Shown: piece after piece, positions 20,632-27,040 of the stretch
How positions within the stretch are numbered: position 1 is the stretch's first letter
How the letters are laid out: every line of letters begins with the position of its first letter
Virus record (IMG/VR): IMGVR_UViG_3300045303_000314
Span: 1-30,843 of that record
Length of the DNA stretch: 30,843 bases
Reading direction: 5' to 3' (one strand)
Origin: a virus
Position numbers and translations under genes: made by a program
The notes under the pieces: generated by a model
What the model was told of the DNA's origin: nothing
The model's input: the letters and a program-made list of their open reading frames with translations, nothing else
Databases searched by the model: none

Positions 20632-20816
20632 GAGTCCCACCGCTTCCGGTCCATCCGCCGATACCGCTTCCGAAACGCGACTATGAGGGGATCGTCCCAG
20701 TCGTCGAGAGGTTCGACCTCGGCACACACCTGACCGTCATCGAGGAGCGCCAGGCTGTCCGCAAAGTCAGGCGGGTCGAGCTCGTGCTCGTCATGGTGAG
20801 TGCGGTCGCGGTTCAT
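20628..20816 (-). CDS. hypothetical protein, 62 aa
   Basis: ATG 20816 in an ATGA overlap with the upstream membrane-protein gene and in an ATGA overlap with the ERF-like gene downstream. It has a His/Asp-rich acidic N-terminus ('RTHHDEHELDPPDFADSL') and a basic C-terminus ('FRKRYRRMDRKRWDS'). No family recognised. Confidence 0.58.
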   Translation of the reverse strand: MNRDRTHHDEHELDPPDFADSLALLDDGQVCAEVEPLDDWDDPLIVAFRKRYRRMDRKRWDS

Positions 20817-21010
20817 GGCTTGTACCCCAGCAGCCAGACGAAGTACGCGACGAACTCGACGCCAAGCGCGATACCGACCGCCGTCATCCCCCCGAGCCAG
20901 GCGAAGAACACCAGTTGGCCGAGCACGAACACCATCGACGCGACACATGCGGCGACGAGCCAGAGGACACCCCCCGCGTTGCGGCGCAGTTCGTCCGTCG
21001 ACCAGCTCAT
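20813..21010 (-). CDS. small two-TM membrane protein, 65 aa
   Basis: ATG 21010 in an ATGA overlap. A polar start 'MSWSTDELRRNAG' is followed by two hydrophobic segments (about residues 14-37 and 41-61: 'VLWLVAACVASMVFVLGQLV' and 'TAVGIALGVEFVAYFVWLL'). No lysis partner is nearby; this is an early-region membrane protein of unknown role, such as an exclusion factor or small membrane effector. Confidence 0.62.
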   Translation of the reverse strand: MSWSTDELRRNAGGVLWLVAACVASMVFVLGQLVFFAWLGGMTAVGIALGVEFVAYFVWLLGYKP

Positions 21011-21150
21011 CGGCCGTCCACCAGCTCCCGGGACGACTCGACGATCTGGATCACCAGCCCCTTCTGGGGCTTCAACGAAGCCTGCAGCCAGGCGTCAGCG
21101 ACCTTGTCGTCGTCGGCCAACACACAGATCGAGGCGCGGACGACGATCAT
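21007..21150 (-). CDS. hypothetical protein, 47 aa
   Basis: ATG 21150; both ends overlap neighbours by ATGA. 'MIVVRASICVLADDDKVADA' then 'GLVIQIVESSRELVDGR' suggests a small alpha/beta fold. Too short for assignment; supported by coupling on both sides. Confidence 0.5.
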   Translation of the reverse strand: MIVVRASICVLADDDKVADAWLQASLKPQKGLVIQIVESSRELVDGR

Positions 21151-21332
21151 CGGTGCCACCAGAAGAACAAGTCCTTCGCCGACTCGACCACCGACGAGGG
21201 GACACGATCACGGGCACGCAGATCGCAGAGAAGCCGGTCCGCGCACGTCCAGTGCGAATGTCGCCACTCGTTGTCGACCACCTCGAGCAGGTCGTGGCGG
21301 TTGGTGTGCCCGCAGTACTTGCACTGTCGCAT
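21147..21332 (-). CDS. zinc-binding protein, 61 aa
   Basis: ATG 21332 with a CAGGAG site 8 bases upstream. 'CKYCGHTNRHDLLEVVDNEW' and then 'RHSHWTCADRLLCDLRARDR' give a CxxC plus His/Cys zinc site. Ends 'SAKDLFFWWHR'. It opens a run of coupled genes after a 65-base gap that contains a hairpin. Confidence 0.62.
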   Translation of the reverse strand: MRQCKYCGHTNRHDLLEVVDNEWRHSHWTCADRLLCDLRARDRVPSSVVESAKDLFFWWHR

Positions 21333-21355
21333 CGCGATACGCTCCTGTCATCGGT

Positions 21356-21393
21356 GACGCCGGTCCGCTCTTGCCCAAGGGAAGGCCGGCGTC
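21356..21393. promoter_or_regulatory. inverted repeat in the 65-base gap between small genes
   Basis: An 8-bp perfect stem (GACGCCGG/CCGGCGTC) with a 22-base loop. No T-tract follows on the minus strand, so it is not an intrinsic terminator. It lies just upstream of the ribosome binding site of the zinc protein and may affect read-through or message stability. Confidence 0.35.
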
Positions 21394-21397
21394 GCTG

Positions 21398-21652
21398 CTA
21401 CTTCAAACGCAACGCTCCGCCGGTCAGGAACAGGCGGGCGGTGCGCTCCGACCACTTCGAGAAGTGGCGGCCGACATGACGCCGACGCGGGACGCGGGCA
21501 GGACAACGCGGTCCCGCGCCGGCGGCTGGGCTCACACCCGTGGAGGCTCTGGTTCTCGCGGGCGGGCCCGAGCCCTCAAGCTTGTCGATCGCATGCAACG
21601 CGATGAACGTGAGTGCGAGACCGACGACGAGGGCAAGCATCGGGCCGGTCAT
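21398..21652 (-). CDS. single-TM protein with basic tail, 84 aa
   Basis: ATG 21652 in an ATGA overlap with the 31-residue gene. Residues 4-22 ('PMLALVVGLALTFIALHAI') are one TM segment; the rest is Arg/Pro/Gly-rich and ends 'LFLTGGALRLK'. The basic tail would lie in the cytoplasm. Compositional bias makes the C-terminal part less certain; function unknown. Confidence 0.5.
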   Translation of the reverse strand: MTGPMLALVVGLALTFIALHAIDKLEGSGPPARTRASTGVSPAAGAGPRCPARVPRRRHVGRHFSKWSERTARLFLTGGALRLK

Positions 21653-21744
21653 CCCATCACCAGCCGGGTGATGATGAATGCGACGCCGAACGCGATGCCG
21701 GCGATGACGACGACGGTCACGATCTCGAGCAGCAGCGGGTTCAC
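21649..21744 (-). CDS. 31-residue TM peptide
   Basis: GTG start at 21744 overlapping the stop of the GIY-YIG gene (GTGA), ending in an ATGA overlap. Nearly all of 'LLLEIVTVVVIAGIAFGVAF' is hydrophobic, so it would be a single membrane helix. Coupling on both sides argues it is expressed. Confidence 0.5.
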   Translation of the reverse strand: MNPLLLEIVTVVVIAGIAFGVAFIITRLVMG

Positions 21745-22550
21745 GACGCCGCCGCCATGAGGCGCTCACGGATGGGCGCCGGGATGTCGGCGACGAGGGG
21801 CCAGTCCTTTTCGATGGCTTCGCGGTAGAGGCGACCAAGCCGCGAGCTGTCCCATACGAAGCGACGGTTTGGGGGTGCCTCGGCGTCGGCTCGGCCACCA
21901 CGAACGCTCGGGCACAGACGCCAAGCGTCGTACCGGCCACCGATATTGAGCGCGAGACGAAGCGCCCCAGAGACCGGGAGGTGCTCGTCGCAGAGGGGAT
22001 AGGTGATACCGACGGCGCGGCGAAAGGCGGCACCGCAGACGCGACACTCATGCGTCTGTGAGCGAATGAGCGCGTCCTTCTCGACCGCGTTGCGCGTTCG
22101 CGTCCGTGCCGCGTGGAGTTGGCGTGTGAGCGAGATCAACCACTTCGGGTTGTCGCGGGCAATCCATTGTCGGACGCGCTCACGCGTCACCCCATAGTCG
22201 TGGCTGATCTCTTCGAGCGTCTCCCCGTCACGCCACCGCTCATAGACGCCGGGATGTTCGACACGCGGCCGACCACAGGGCTTCTCCGGCTTCTCCGGCG
22301 TAGACCGGCGAGCGTTGTAGCGTGCCCCTTCGCTGTCGATGGCCTCGCGCTCAGTCGCTAGCGCCTCGGCCTTCGTGTCGAAGTGCTCGACCATCGTGAG
22401 TGAGACCTCAGACCACCAGGGTCGGTAGAGGCGGTGGTGGTGGAGGCGCTGCGACAGGTTCCCCGTACAGCCGACATAGAGCAGCCGGCCATCCGCATCG
22501 AACAGCCGGTAGACCGTGTAATGGGTCGGAGTCCCGGCGTATCGACTCAT
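21741..22550 (-). CDS. GIY-YIG nuclease with HTH and zinc finger, 269 aa
   Basis: ATG 22550, ATGA overlap with the excisionase-like gene. The N-terminal GIY-YIG domain spans residues 10-85: 'YTVYRLFDADGRLLYVGCTG', then Arg near 35, Glu in 'ATEREAI' near 68 and Asn in 'RYNAR' near 79, the expected catalytic set. Residues about 105-130 ('GETLEEISHDYGVTRERVRQ') form a helix-turn-helix. 'CRVCGAAFRRAV...LCDEH' near residues 169-190 is a zinc finger. This is the layout of homing-type or site-specific GIY-YIG nucleases: cutting domain followed by DNA-binding modules. It is translationally coupled within the early operon rather than free-standing in an intron, so it may be a phage effector against host or rival DNA. 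Confidence 0.85.
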   Translation of the reverse strand: MSRYAGTPTHYTVYRLFDADGRLLYVGCTGNLSQRLHHHRLYRPWWSEVSLTMVEHFDTKAEALATEREAIDSEGARYNARRSTPEKPEKPCGRPRVEHPGVYERWRDGETLEEISHDYGVTRERVRQWIARDNPKWLISLTRQLHAARTRTRNAVEKDALIRSQTHECRVCGAAFRRAVGITYPLCDEHLPVSGALRLALNIGGRYDAWRLCPSVRGGRADAEAPPNRRFVWDSSRLGRLYREAIEKDWPLVADIPAPIRERLMAAAS

Positions 22551-22744
22551 GCCGCGCTCTCAGATTCGGGAGACGGCTTGGGGAACAGCATCGCTTCGAC
22601 GTCGTCGCGACGGAAGCGGTAGCGGCGCCCACCAGGCGTGAGGACCGCTTGGAGCTTGTTGTCGCGGACCCAGCCGGTGACCGTCTGCGGGTCGACTCGG
22701 AAGAGGTCGGCGACCTCCTGGGTGGTGAGAAGTACGTCTGCCAT
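22547..22744 (-). CDS. excisionase-like HTH protein (HTH_17/BldC-type), 65 aa
   Basis: ATG 22744. 'LLTTQEVADLFRVDPQTVTG' at residues 5-24, then 'WVRDNKLQAVLTPGGRRYRF' followed by RRDDVEAML, is the complete winged-helix signature of excisionase/MerR-like HTH_17 proteins. It is the first gene of the minus early operon, behind a consensus-like promoter and facing a C1-type repressor. It may be a Cro-like switch or excisionase; no integrase is visible. There is no ribosome binding site and only 9 bases lie between the -10 and the ATG, so the message is probably leaderless. Confidence 0.85.
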   Translation of the reverse strand: MADVLLTTQEVADLFRVDPQTVTGWVRDNKLQAVLTPGGRRYRFRRDDVEAMLFPKPSPESESAA

Positions 22745-22753
22745 GCGCTAGCC

Positions 22754-22783
22754 ATCATGGCATATGGCAGTTTGGCTTGTCAA
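22754..22783 (-). promoter_or_regulatory. promoter for the minus-strand early operon
   Basis: -35 TTGACA (perfect; plus positions 22778-22783), 18-base spacer, -10 CATGAT (22754-22759). The start codon of the excisionase-like gene lies 9 bases beyond the -10. The -10 overlaps the inverted repeat GCCAT-C-ATGGC (22751-22761), a candidate operator. Confidence 0.68.
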
Positions 22784-22802
22784 TCCAAAGTTTCTGACAT
22801 GG

Positions 22803-22832
22803 TTGTGGATTTTCCTGTGGACAAGATAGGTT
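22803..22832 (+). promoter_or_regulatory. candidate promoter for the repressor gene
   Basis: TTGTGG, 18-base spacer, TAGGTT on the plus strand. The -10 ends 10 bases before the ATG at 22843, so the transcript would have almost no leader. CATGATGG at 22842-22849 is the reverse complement of CCATCATG at 22752-22759, which sits over the divergent promoter, so one protein could bind both sites. Confidence 0.45.
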
Positions 22833-22842
22833 TAGCTATGGC

Positions 22843-23271
22843 ATGATGGGTTATCGGACAGAAGGGATAGAGGAAGTGGCGGAGGAAGCGGTGGAACCTC
22901 AACCCCCGGCATGGCCGGAATGGACGCTCGGGGATCGGATGCGCAAGGCCCGCGACCACGCGGGTCTCTCACAGGACGAGATGGGGCAGAAGCTCACGCC
23001 GATCTCAGGTCAGCCGGTGAAGCACACGACAATCGCCACGTGGGAACGTGACGTTCACCAGCCGCGGAACCTCATGGCGGTCCTCGAGCTCTGGGCCGAG
23101 GTCACGAACGTGGACCTCCACTGGCTCGTCTTTGGGGGGGTGACCGAAGGTGCCGATAATCCTCGTTGTGTCGATCTAACGCTTGTGCCACATCAAGGGC
23201 AAATGGCGCTGCCTTATGACAGCATGTCATGGAGACCGGAGTTCGTCAACGACCTCGTCGGCGCGACATGA
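22843..23271 (+). CDS. Cro/C1-type HTH repressor, 142 aa
   Basis: ATG 22843. GTG 22891, preceded by GGAGGAA, is an in-frame alternative that starts 'MEPQPPAWPEWTLG'. Residues about 28-97 form an HTH_3/XRE domain: 'DRMRKARDHAGLSQDEMGQK' and 'HTTIATWERDVHQPRNLMAV', then 'ELWAEVTNVDLHWLVFGG'. The short C-terminus has no LexA-type Ser/Lys protease. It is one of the few plus-strand genes and divergent from the early operon, as expected for the immunity repressor of a temperate phage. Confidence 0.85.
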   Translation: MMGYRTEGIEEVAEEAVEPQPPAWPEWTLGDRMRKARDHAGLSQDEMGQKLTPISGQPVKHTTIATWERDVHQPRNLMAVLELWAEVTNVDLHWLVFGGVTEGADNPRCVDLTLVPHQGQMALPYDSMSWRPEFVNDLVGAT

Positions 23272-23423
23272 GCCGCGTCGAAGAACTCGAACGGGCCCTC
23301 GAACGACTCATCGCCGCGACCAACTTCGCGCTCGCACCCGATGCCCCAGCAGATGCGTGGGTGTTTGTCGCCGGCGCGACCGTTGTCGCCCGTCAAGTGC
23401 TCGAGGGGGAGAGGGTGTCATGA
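23268..23423 (+). CDS. small helical protein, 51 aa
   Basis: ATG 23268 in an ATGA overlap with the repressor gene. 'MSRVEELERALERLIAATNF' is an amphipathic helix, followed by 'DAWVFVAGATVVARQVLEGE'. Coupled to the repressor and presumably co-transcribed. No family recognised. Confidence 0.6.
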   Translation: MSRVEELERALERLIAATNFALAPDAPADAWVFVAGATVVARQVLEGERVS

Positions 23424-23464
23424 CCAAAGGAGACGTCCTCTGCCGCGCCCTTTCCCCTTCGTAA
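23420..23464 (+). CDS. possible 14-residue ORF after the repressor operon
   Basis: ATGA overlap with the previous gene, reading MTKGDVLCRALSPS and stopping at TAA. It may be only a coupling or termination device. Confidence 0.2.
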   Translation: MTKGDVLCRALSPS

Positions 23465-23467
23465 CAC

Positions 23468-23497
23468 AAAAAATCCCCCCACCCAACCGGGTAGGGG
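23468..23497 (-). terminator. intrinsic terminator of the minus-strand lysis operon
   Basis: On the minus strand a GC-rich stem (CCCC-ACCC / GGGT-GGGG with one mismatch, loop GGTT at plus 23485-23488) is followed by a run of six T's (plus A's at 23468-23473). This is a textbook Rho-independent terminator. It lies ~280 bases beyond the last minus gene, so the message runs antisense over the plus-strand gene at 23577. Confidence 0.78.
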
Positions 23498-23503
23498 ACA
23501 ATC

Positions 23504-23557
23504 GTGGCGGGAGGTGCCCCCTCCGCCCAATACGCGAGGTCTCCCGCCTCCCGCCAC
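23504..23557. promoter_or_regulatory. 11-bp perfect inverted repeat upstream of a plus-strand gene
   Basis: GTGGCGGGAGG at 23504-23514 pairs with CCTCCCGCCAC at 23547-23557, with a 32-base loop. It ends 20 bases before the ATG at 23577, just ahead of its AAAGGGAG site. A 5' leader structure or a second bidirectional terminator; no T-run follows on the plus strand. Confidence 0.55.
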
Positions 23558-23576
23558 GGCTTAAAGGGAGAACACC

Positions 23577-23777
23577 ATGACCATCGTCATCGTCATCGCC
23601 ATCTTCGTCATCGTCGGGATGTGGGCCCTCAGCTCGCTCTCCCGCTCGGCGTACAAGGCCAAGGGCCAAGCGAAGTGCGTCTACTGCGGGAAGCGGCTCA
23701 AGAAAGTCATGGGCGGCTACGCACAGACGTGCGCCCACTGCACCCGCGCTCAACCGTGGGCGAAGAACGCCGTCTAG
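23577..23777 (+). CDS. membrane-anchored zinc-ribbon protein, 66 aa
   Basis: ATG 23577 with AAAGGGAG upstream. Residues 2-22 ('TIVIVIAIFVIVGMWALSSL') are an N-terminal TM helix. Then 'CVYCGKRLKKVMGGYAQTC' and AHC form a CxxC...CxxC zinc ribbon facing the cytoplasm. Its stop overlaps that of the convergent minus gene in a shared CTAG. Its isolation on the plus strand next to the repressor group suggests expression from the prophage; function unknown. Confidence 0.68.
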   Translation: MTIVIVIAIFVIVGMWALSSLSRSAYKAKGQAKCVYCGKRLKKVMGGYAQTCAHCTRAQPWAKNAV

Positions 23778-24724
23778 TTGACGAGACGGACTGCGGTCGC
23801 GACTTTCGCCAGTTCGGCCGCGGTCCAGTTCGGATCCAACAACACCTGGATGTCGGCGGAGTCGACGGCAGGGTCGGCCCAGAGGTAGCCGGCTTGAGTG
23901 CCGTCGGCGACGTCGATGACGAACGCCCCGTAGTCGACCATCGCCCGCCAGACCATCTTCCCCGGCGTGCTGGTCACCGTCACCGGAGTCGTGGCCGGGA
24001 TCGCGAGCCGGGCGCCTTCTTTGATGGGGCCGTTGCTGCCGTCGGAGTTGATGGCTTCCCCGGTCGGCCCACCCGCGAGGTCGCGGCGGACGGCGACGGC
24101 GAGGGCATGGTTGATCCCCGTCTTCAACTCGCCGGGGACGATGAGACCGGCGAGGAGCGCACTACCGGTGGCGTGGATCCCGGCAGCGAGGAACGGGCTG
24201 GCCTGGCCCCACCCGCTGCCGTTGACGAGATCGGCTTTCGCCCACGCCGCCGGGTTCGCCGTGTTCCCGTTGCGGTTGAACTGCCAGAAGTCGTAGGACG
24301 TGCCACCGTCGATGATGACGATGCTGCCGTCCGTGCCGGTCGCTCCTGCCGCGCTGGCGGGGAGGTGGAACGACAGTTTGGTCGCCGGCCATCCCCACGA
24401 CCCCGGCGCATTCACCGTCACCACCGGGCTCGAGCTATCCGTGTGAACGACCGGGACGCCGTAGGCGCCGGCGTTGATCCACCAGCCGCCCTGATGTAAC
24501 CCGGCCACGTCCGCGAACGTCGGACTCTTCAGCTTCGTGTTCCAGCTCGAGGACGCCGCGTAGAACTGGCCCACCACCGGCACGGGCGGCGGGTCCGGGA
24601 CTGGGATCGGGACTGGTGTCGTACCCTCAAGGGCTTTGAGGCGGGCATCGAGGGCACTGTCGACGGCGGCGAGTTCGGCGACGATCTGGTCGACGTCGGC
24701 TTGCGTGTAGATGCTTTGGGGCAC
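23774..24724 (-). CDS. unclassified surface or secreted-type protein, 316 aa
   Basis: GTG 24724, preceded by AGAGGA. Residues 1-35 are an amphipathic helix ('VDQIVAELAAVDSALDARLK'), residues 40-52 a Pro/Val linker, and the rest a beta-rich domain: 'SSSWNTKLKSPTFADVAGLH', 'GSIVIIDGGTSYDFWQF', 'HATGSALLAGLIVPGELKTG' then 'INHALAVAV'. The block with Y-D-F-W-Q and 'INHAL' is shared with a family of secreted actinobacterial proteins of unknown activity (recognised by pattern, not checked). It follows the lysis genes. It could be a tail-associated or cell-wall-acting protein. Confidence 0.6.
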   Translation of the reverse strand: MPQSIYTQADVDQIVAELAAVDSALDARLKALEGTTPVPIPVPDPPPVPVVGQFYAASSSWNTKLKSPTFADVAGLHQGGWWINAGAYGVPVVHTDSSSPVVTVNAPGSWGWPATKLSFHLPASAAGATGTDGSIVIIDGGTSYDFWQFNRNGNTANPAAWAKADLVNGSGWGQASPFLAAGIHATGSALLAGLIVPGELKTGINHALAVAVRRDLAGGPTGEAINSDGSNGPIKEGARLAIPATTPVTVTSTPGKMVWRAMVDYGAFVIDVADGTQAGYLWADPAVDSADIQVLLDPNWTAAELAKVATAVRLVN

Positions 24725-24756
24725 TAGTCGTCCTCTTTTCCTCGAGTCGTTCCGGG

Positions 24757-25398
24757 TCAGACGGCGACCGTTGTGACATCGCCCTGCTCCTGGAGCAGCC
24801 GGTCGAGATCATCCCAACTGAACGTGAAGTAGCCGCCGTCGCCGTAACCGAGCCCCCAGCTGTTGCAGGCCCGTACCGTCTTCGCTTCGACGTCGATGGC
24901 CACGAGTTCGAACTCGTGGCCGCCTCGCACCTCACCGGAAATCGAGACGTTGCCGTACGGGTCGGGGTGGTCGAACCCCTGATACCAATTCACGCCAACG
25001 ATGACCGGCTGGAGGACGAGCGCTTCGAGGGCATGTTGGAGCCCGAACGCATGGCCGTAGGACTTGATGTACTGGTAATGCTGTGCCGCCTTCGCGGCGG
25101 CGAGCCCACTCGAGCCGGTGTCATCCGGCGGGTACTGGCCCGGTTCACTGTCGACGGTGGTCGCGTACTTGTAGAGCTTCACCGCGGTTGCTTCGGTGAG
25201 GCGGCGACCCCGATGCCAGTACGGGTCGGTCATCAGGAGGCCGGCCATCGCGTTGCCGGTACAGGATCCCAACTGGCCCTGATCGAACGGCTTGCCGTGA
25301 CGGGTGTGGGCAACGGAGCGCAACACGACCGCACGGAGCGCCTGGTAGGCAAGCGACCGGGGATCATGTTCAACGAGTCGACCGAGGGGATTGGGCAT
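24757..25398 (-). CDS. papain-like (C1) cysteine peptidase, 213 aa
   Basis: ATG 25398 in a TGATG overlap with a tiny membrane-peptide gene. Catalytic layout of the C1 family: oxyanion Gln and nucleophile in 'QGQLGSCTGNA' (Gln about 40, Cys about 46), His in 'GGHEFELVAI' (about 161), Asn in 'NSWGLGYGDGGYF' (about 179). Length equals a mature papain-type catalytic domain without propeptide or signal sequence. It stands in the lysis block, so it may cleave peptide bonds in the cell wall or a phage or host protein. Papain-like genes are known in some actinophages, but their substrates are not established. Confidence 0.88.
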   Translation of the reverse strand: MPNPLGRLVEHDPRSLAYQALRAVVLRSVAHTRHGKPFDQGQLGSCTGNAMAGLLMTDPYWHRGRRLTEATAVKLYKYATTVDSEPGQYPPDDTGSSGLAAAKAAQHYQYIKSYGHAFGLQHALEALVLQPVIVGVNWYQGFDHPDPYGNVSISGEVRGGHEFELVAIDVEAKTVRACNSWGLGYGDGGYFTFSWDDLDRLLQEQGDVTTVAV

Positions 25399-25469
25399 CA
25401 GTGCCGCACGATGAACACGAGCAACGCGATCACAAGCAGCACTGCAATGATGATGATCAGGAGTCCCAT
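25398..25469 (-). CDS. 23-residue TM peptide
   Basis: ATG 25469 preceded by AAAGG; the stop overlaps the start of the peptidase gene (TGATG). Sequence is an unbroken hydrophobic helix ('LLIIIIAVLLVIALLVFIV') with a C-terminal Arg-His. Short single-span peptides in lysis cassettes can act as holin modulators. The ribosome site and coupling support expression. Confidence 0.5.
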   Translation of the reverse strand: MGLLIIIIAVLLVIALLVFIVRH

Positions 25470-25479
25470 CAGGAACCTT

Positions 25480-25986
25480 TCATCTGGTGACCGCGACCAC
25501 GATGGCCGCGATGATCCCGGCGGCACCGATGAGCCACCCGATGTATTGGGTGAGCCCTTCAGCCCGACCGGTGCCCTGATTGACTCGCTTCTCGAGGGCA
25601 GAAATCTTCTCGTTCTGCCCGTCGAACACGACTGTCGCTTCCGAGCGGGGCATCAACGTCGCGGCCTGGTCGGCGAGCTGGGCGCGGAACTCGTTCACCG
25701 CATCGAACCGTTTCTCCGCCGCGGTCTCCGCCTTGCTCACAGCTTCCTGGGCGGCGAGCAGCGCAGCCGACACGGCTTTCTCCTGGGCGAGAAGCGCGTC
25801 ACGCAGAGCGAGCTGCTGGGCATCGAACCGTTGTTGGTCGCGGACGTCTTTCTCGGACATCTGTTGGCTAACCGCTCGGAACTTCTCCATGTACCGCCGG
25901 TCGGCCGCGTCCATGAGGGCACCGAGATGGATGAGGACCGTGTCGTTCGTCCACGCCGAGATGTTGCGTTCAGTTTCGCCGGACAC
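25480..25986 (-). CDS. coiled-coil protein with C-terminal TM helix, 168 aa
   Basis: GTG 25986 after a GAGGG site. Residues 10-140 are a long coiled coil ('RRYMEKFRAVSQQMSEKDVR', 'QQLALRDALLAQEKAVSAAL', 'EKRFDAVNEFRAQLADQAAT'), and residues about 146-166 ('YIGWLIGAAGIIAAIVVAV') are a single TM span. This matches a phage family (DUF7201-like, by appearance) commonly located by holins and lysins. Likely a lysis-accessory or spanin-like protein; no lipobox or SAR signal is seen. Confidence 0.68.
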   Translation of the reverse strand: MSGETERNISAWTNDTVLIHLGALMDAADRRYMEKFRAVSQQMSEKDVRDQQRFDAQQLALRDALLAQEKAVSAALLAAQEAVSKAETAAEKRFDAVNEFRAQLADQAATLMPRSEATVVFDGQNEKISALEKRVNQGTGRAEGLTQYIGWLIGAAGIIAAIVVAVTR

Positions 25987-26001
25987 CTGCCCTCACCGTC
26001 C

Positions 26002-26808
26002 TCATGCCGGTGTCGCAGTACCCGCCAACTCCACATGCAATGCCCCGCCCGGAGCCGGTTGTGCTGCTTGGACCGCGTTGATGTCGGGGATCGAGTTCCA
26101 CCAGTCATCCGCGATCGGTACGAGTTTCTGGCCGACGAACTGGGCGAACGCCCACTCCTCCGCATTCACATACCGTCGCGTCTGGCTGTCGGTGACCCAC
26201 ACCCCGACGCTCGTGTCGCTGGCCTTCGTGATGTAGAGCGGCATGTCGTCATCCTTCTGCGCTGGGGGCGCTGGGTGGCCGACCGTGTAATCGGCATGCA
26301 CGATGTTCAAGTCGGTATCCGCGATCGGTGACGGGGTCACCAACTGGCTGATCAACGTCCCTTGACCCCAGGTGATCGGCACCCACGACCCGAGACACAA
26401 CCCGTGCGCACCCCGGGTGAAGCTCTCGCAGATCGGGACGGCCCCGTACGCGAAGAACGGGAGCGTCGCCACACTCGCCCAGCCGCGCCCGTATTCCGAC
26501 GCATCCCAGTTGTCCGCCGCGTTCCCATCGCTCACGACCACCGCGATGGAGCCGGTGTGGCCTTGGTGTTTGGTTCGAGACTCGGCGAACTGGCAGTCGA
26601 ACACCCCGGCCTGAAATCCTTGCTGCGACCGGGTCGAGACGGTCTCCATGATGTAGGTGACAGTGATCCCCCGGGACCGCAGACCGTCGATGTAGCTCTG
26701 GTCGGGGAGGGCGTTGCCGCAATAGACGAGCACCTCATTGATGCCGACACCGAGGATCGTGTCCGCGCTCGGCCGGGCGTAACTGAAGTCGAGGGCGTTA
26801 CGGGTCAC
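26002..26808 (-). CDS. endolysin, DUF1906 glycoside-hydrolase-like, 268 aa
   Basis: GTG 26808 is chosen because it overlaps the holin-like stop (GTGA) and begins directly at the domain ('VTRNALDFSYARPSADTILG'). Residues 1-195 match the DUF1906/Rv2525c-like TIM-barrel lysin domain: 'VLVYCGNALPDQSYIDGLRS', 'TVTYIMETVSTRSQQGFQAG', 'PFFAYGAVPICESF', 'DLNIVHADY'. After a Pro-rich linker, residues about 213-250 ('MPLYITKASDTSVGVWVTDS') resemble the C-terminal module of actinophage lysins. Role: degradation of peptidoglycan at the end of infection (inferred from family and context). Confidence 0.85.
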   Translation of the reverse strand: MTRNALDFSYARPSADTILGVGINEVLVYCGNALPDQSYIDGLRSRGITVTYIMETVSTRSQQGFQAGVFDCQFAESRTKHQGHTGSIAVVVSDGNAADNWDASEYGRGWASVATLPFFAYGAVPICESFTRGAHGLCLGSWVPITWGQGTLISQLVTPSPIADTDLNIVHADYTVGHPAPPAQKDDDMPLYITKASDTSVGVWVTDSQTRRYVNAEEWAFAQFVGQKLVPIADDWWNSIPDINAVQAAQPAPGGALHVELAGTATPA

Positions 26809-27029
26809 TTCGCGACCGGAGGCTGCACGTTCCCGCCGGGAAGGGGATCGTTGGCGCGTGTCGAGACGAGCAGAGACGCGAGAGCACCAACTGTCGTACC
26901 GATCAACGTCCACACCACCTCCGGTACCGTCCGATTGTCGAGCAACAACGCGAACGCCCCCGCGATCAACACGAGGGCGATGAGGCCGAGGAAGATGAGC
27001 ACGAGACTGATGGTCTTCTGACTCGTCAT
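26805..27029 (-). CDS. putative holin, two TM segments, 74 aa
   Basis: ATG 27029 with an AGGAGC site. Segments at about residues 8-30 ('SLVLIFLGLIALVLIAGAFA') and 39-56 ('VWTLIGTTVGALASLLV'), with a polar tail 'STRANDPLPGGNVQPPVAK'. Size, topology and the GTGA overlap with the lysin gene are typical of a class II holin. Function is inferred. Confidence 0.75.
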   Translation of the reverse strand: MTSQKTISLVLIFLGLIALVLIAGAFALLLDNRTVPEVVWTLIGTTVGALASLLVSTRANDPLPGGNVQPPVAK

Positions 27030-27040
27030 GATGCTCCTAG

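Noticed and set aside
23504-24499. 331-codon plus-strand open frame over the 316-aa minus gene
   Set aside because: Antisense shadow of a GC-rich gene; low-complexity Arg/Gly/Val product, no ribosome site, and the opposite strand holds a sensible protein.
24916-26331. 471-codon plus-strand open frame over the lysis genes
   Set aside because: Covers the peptidase, the coiled-coil protein and the lysin on the opposite strand, which have clear motifs; the plus product has none.
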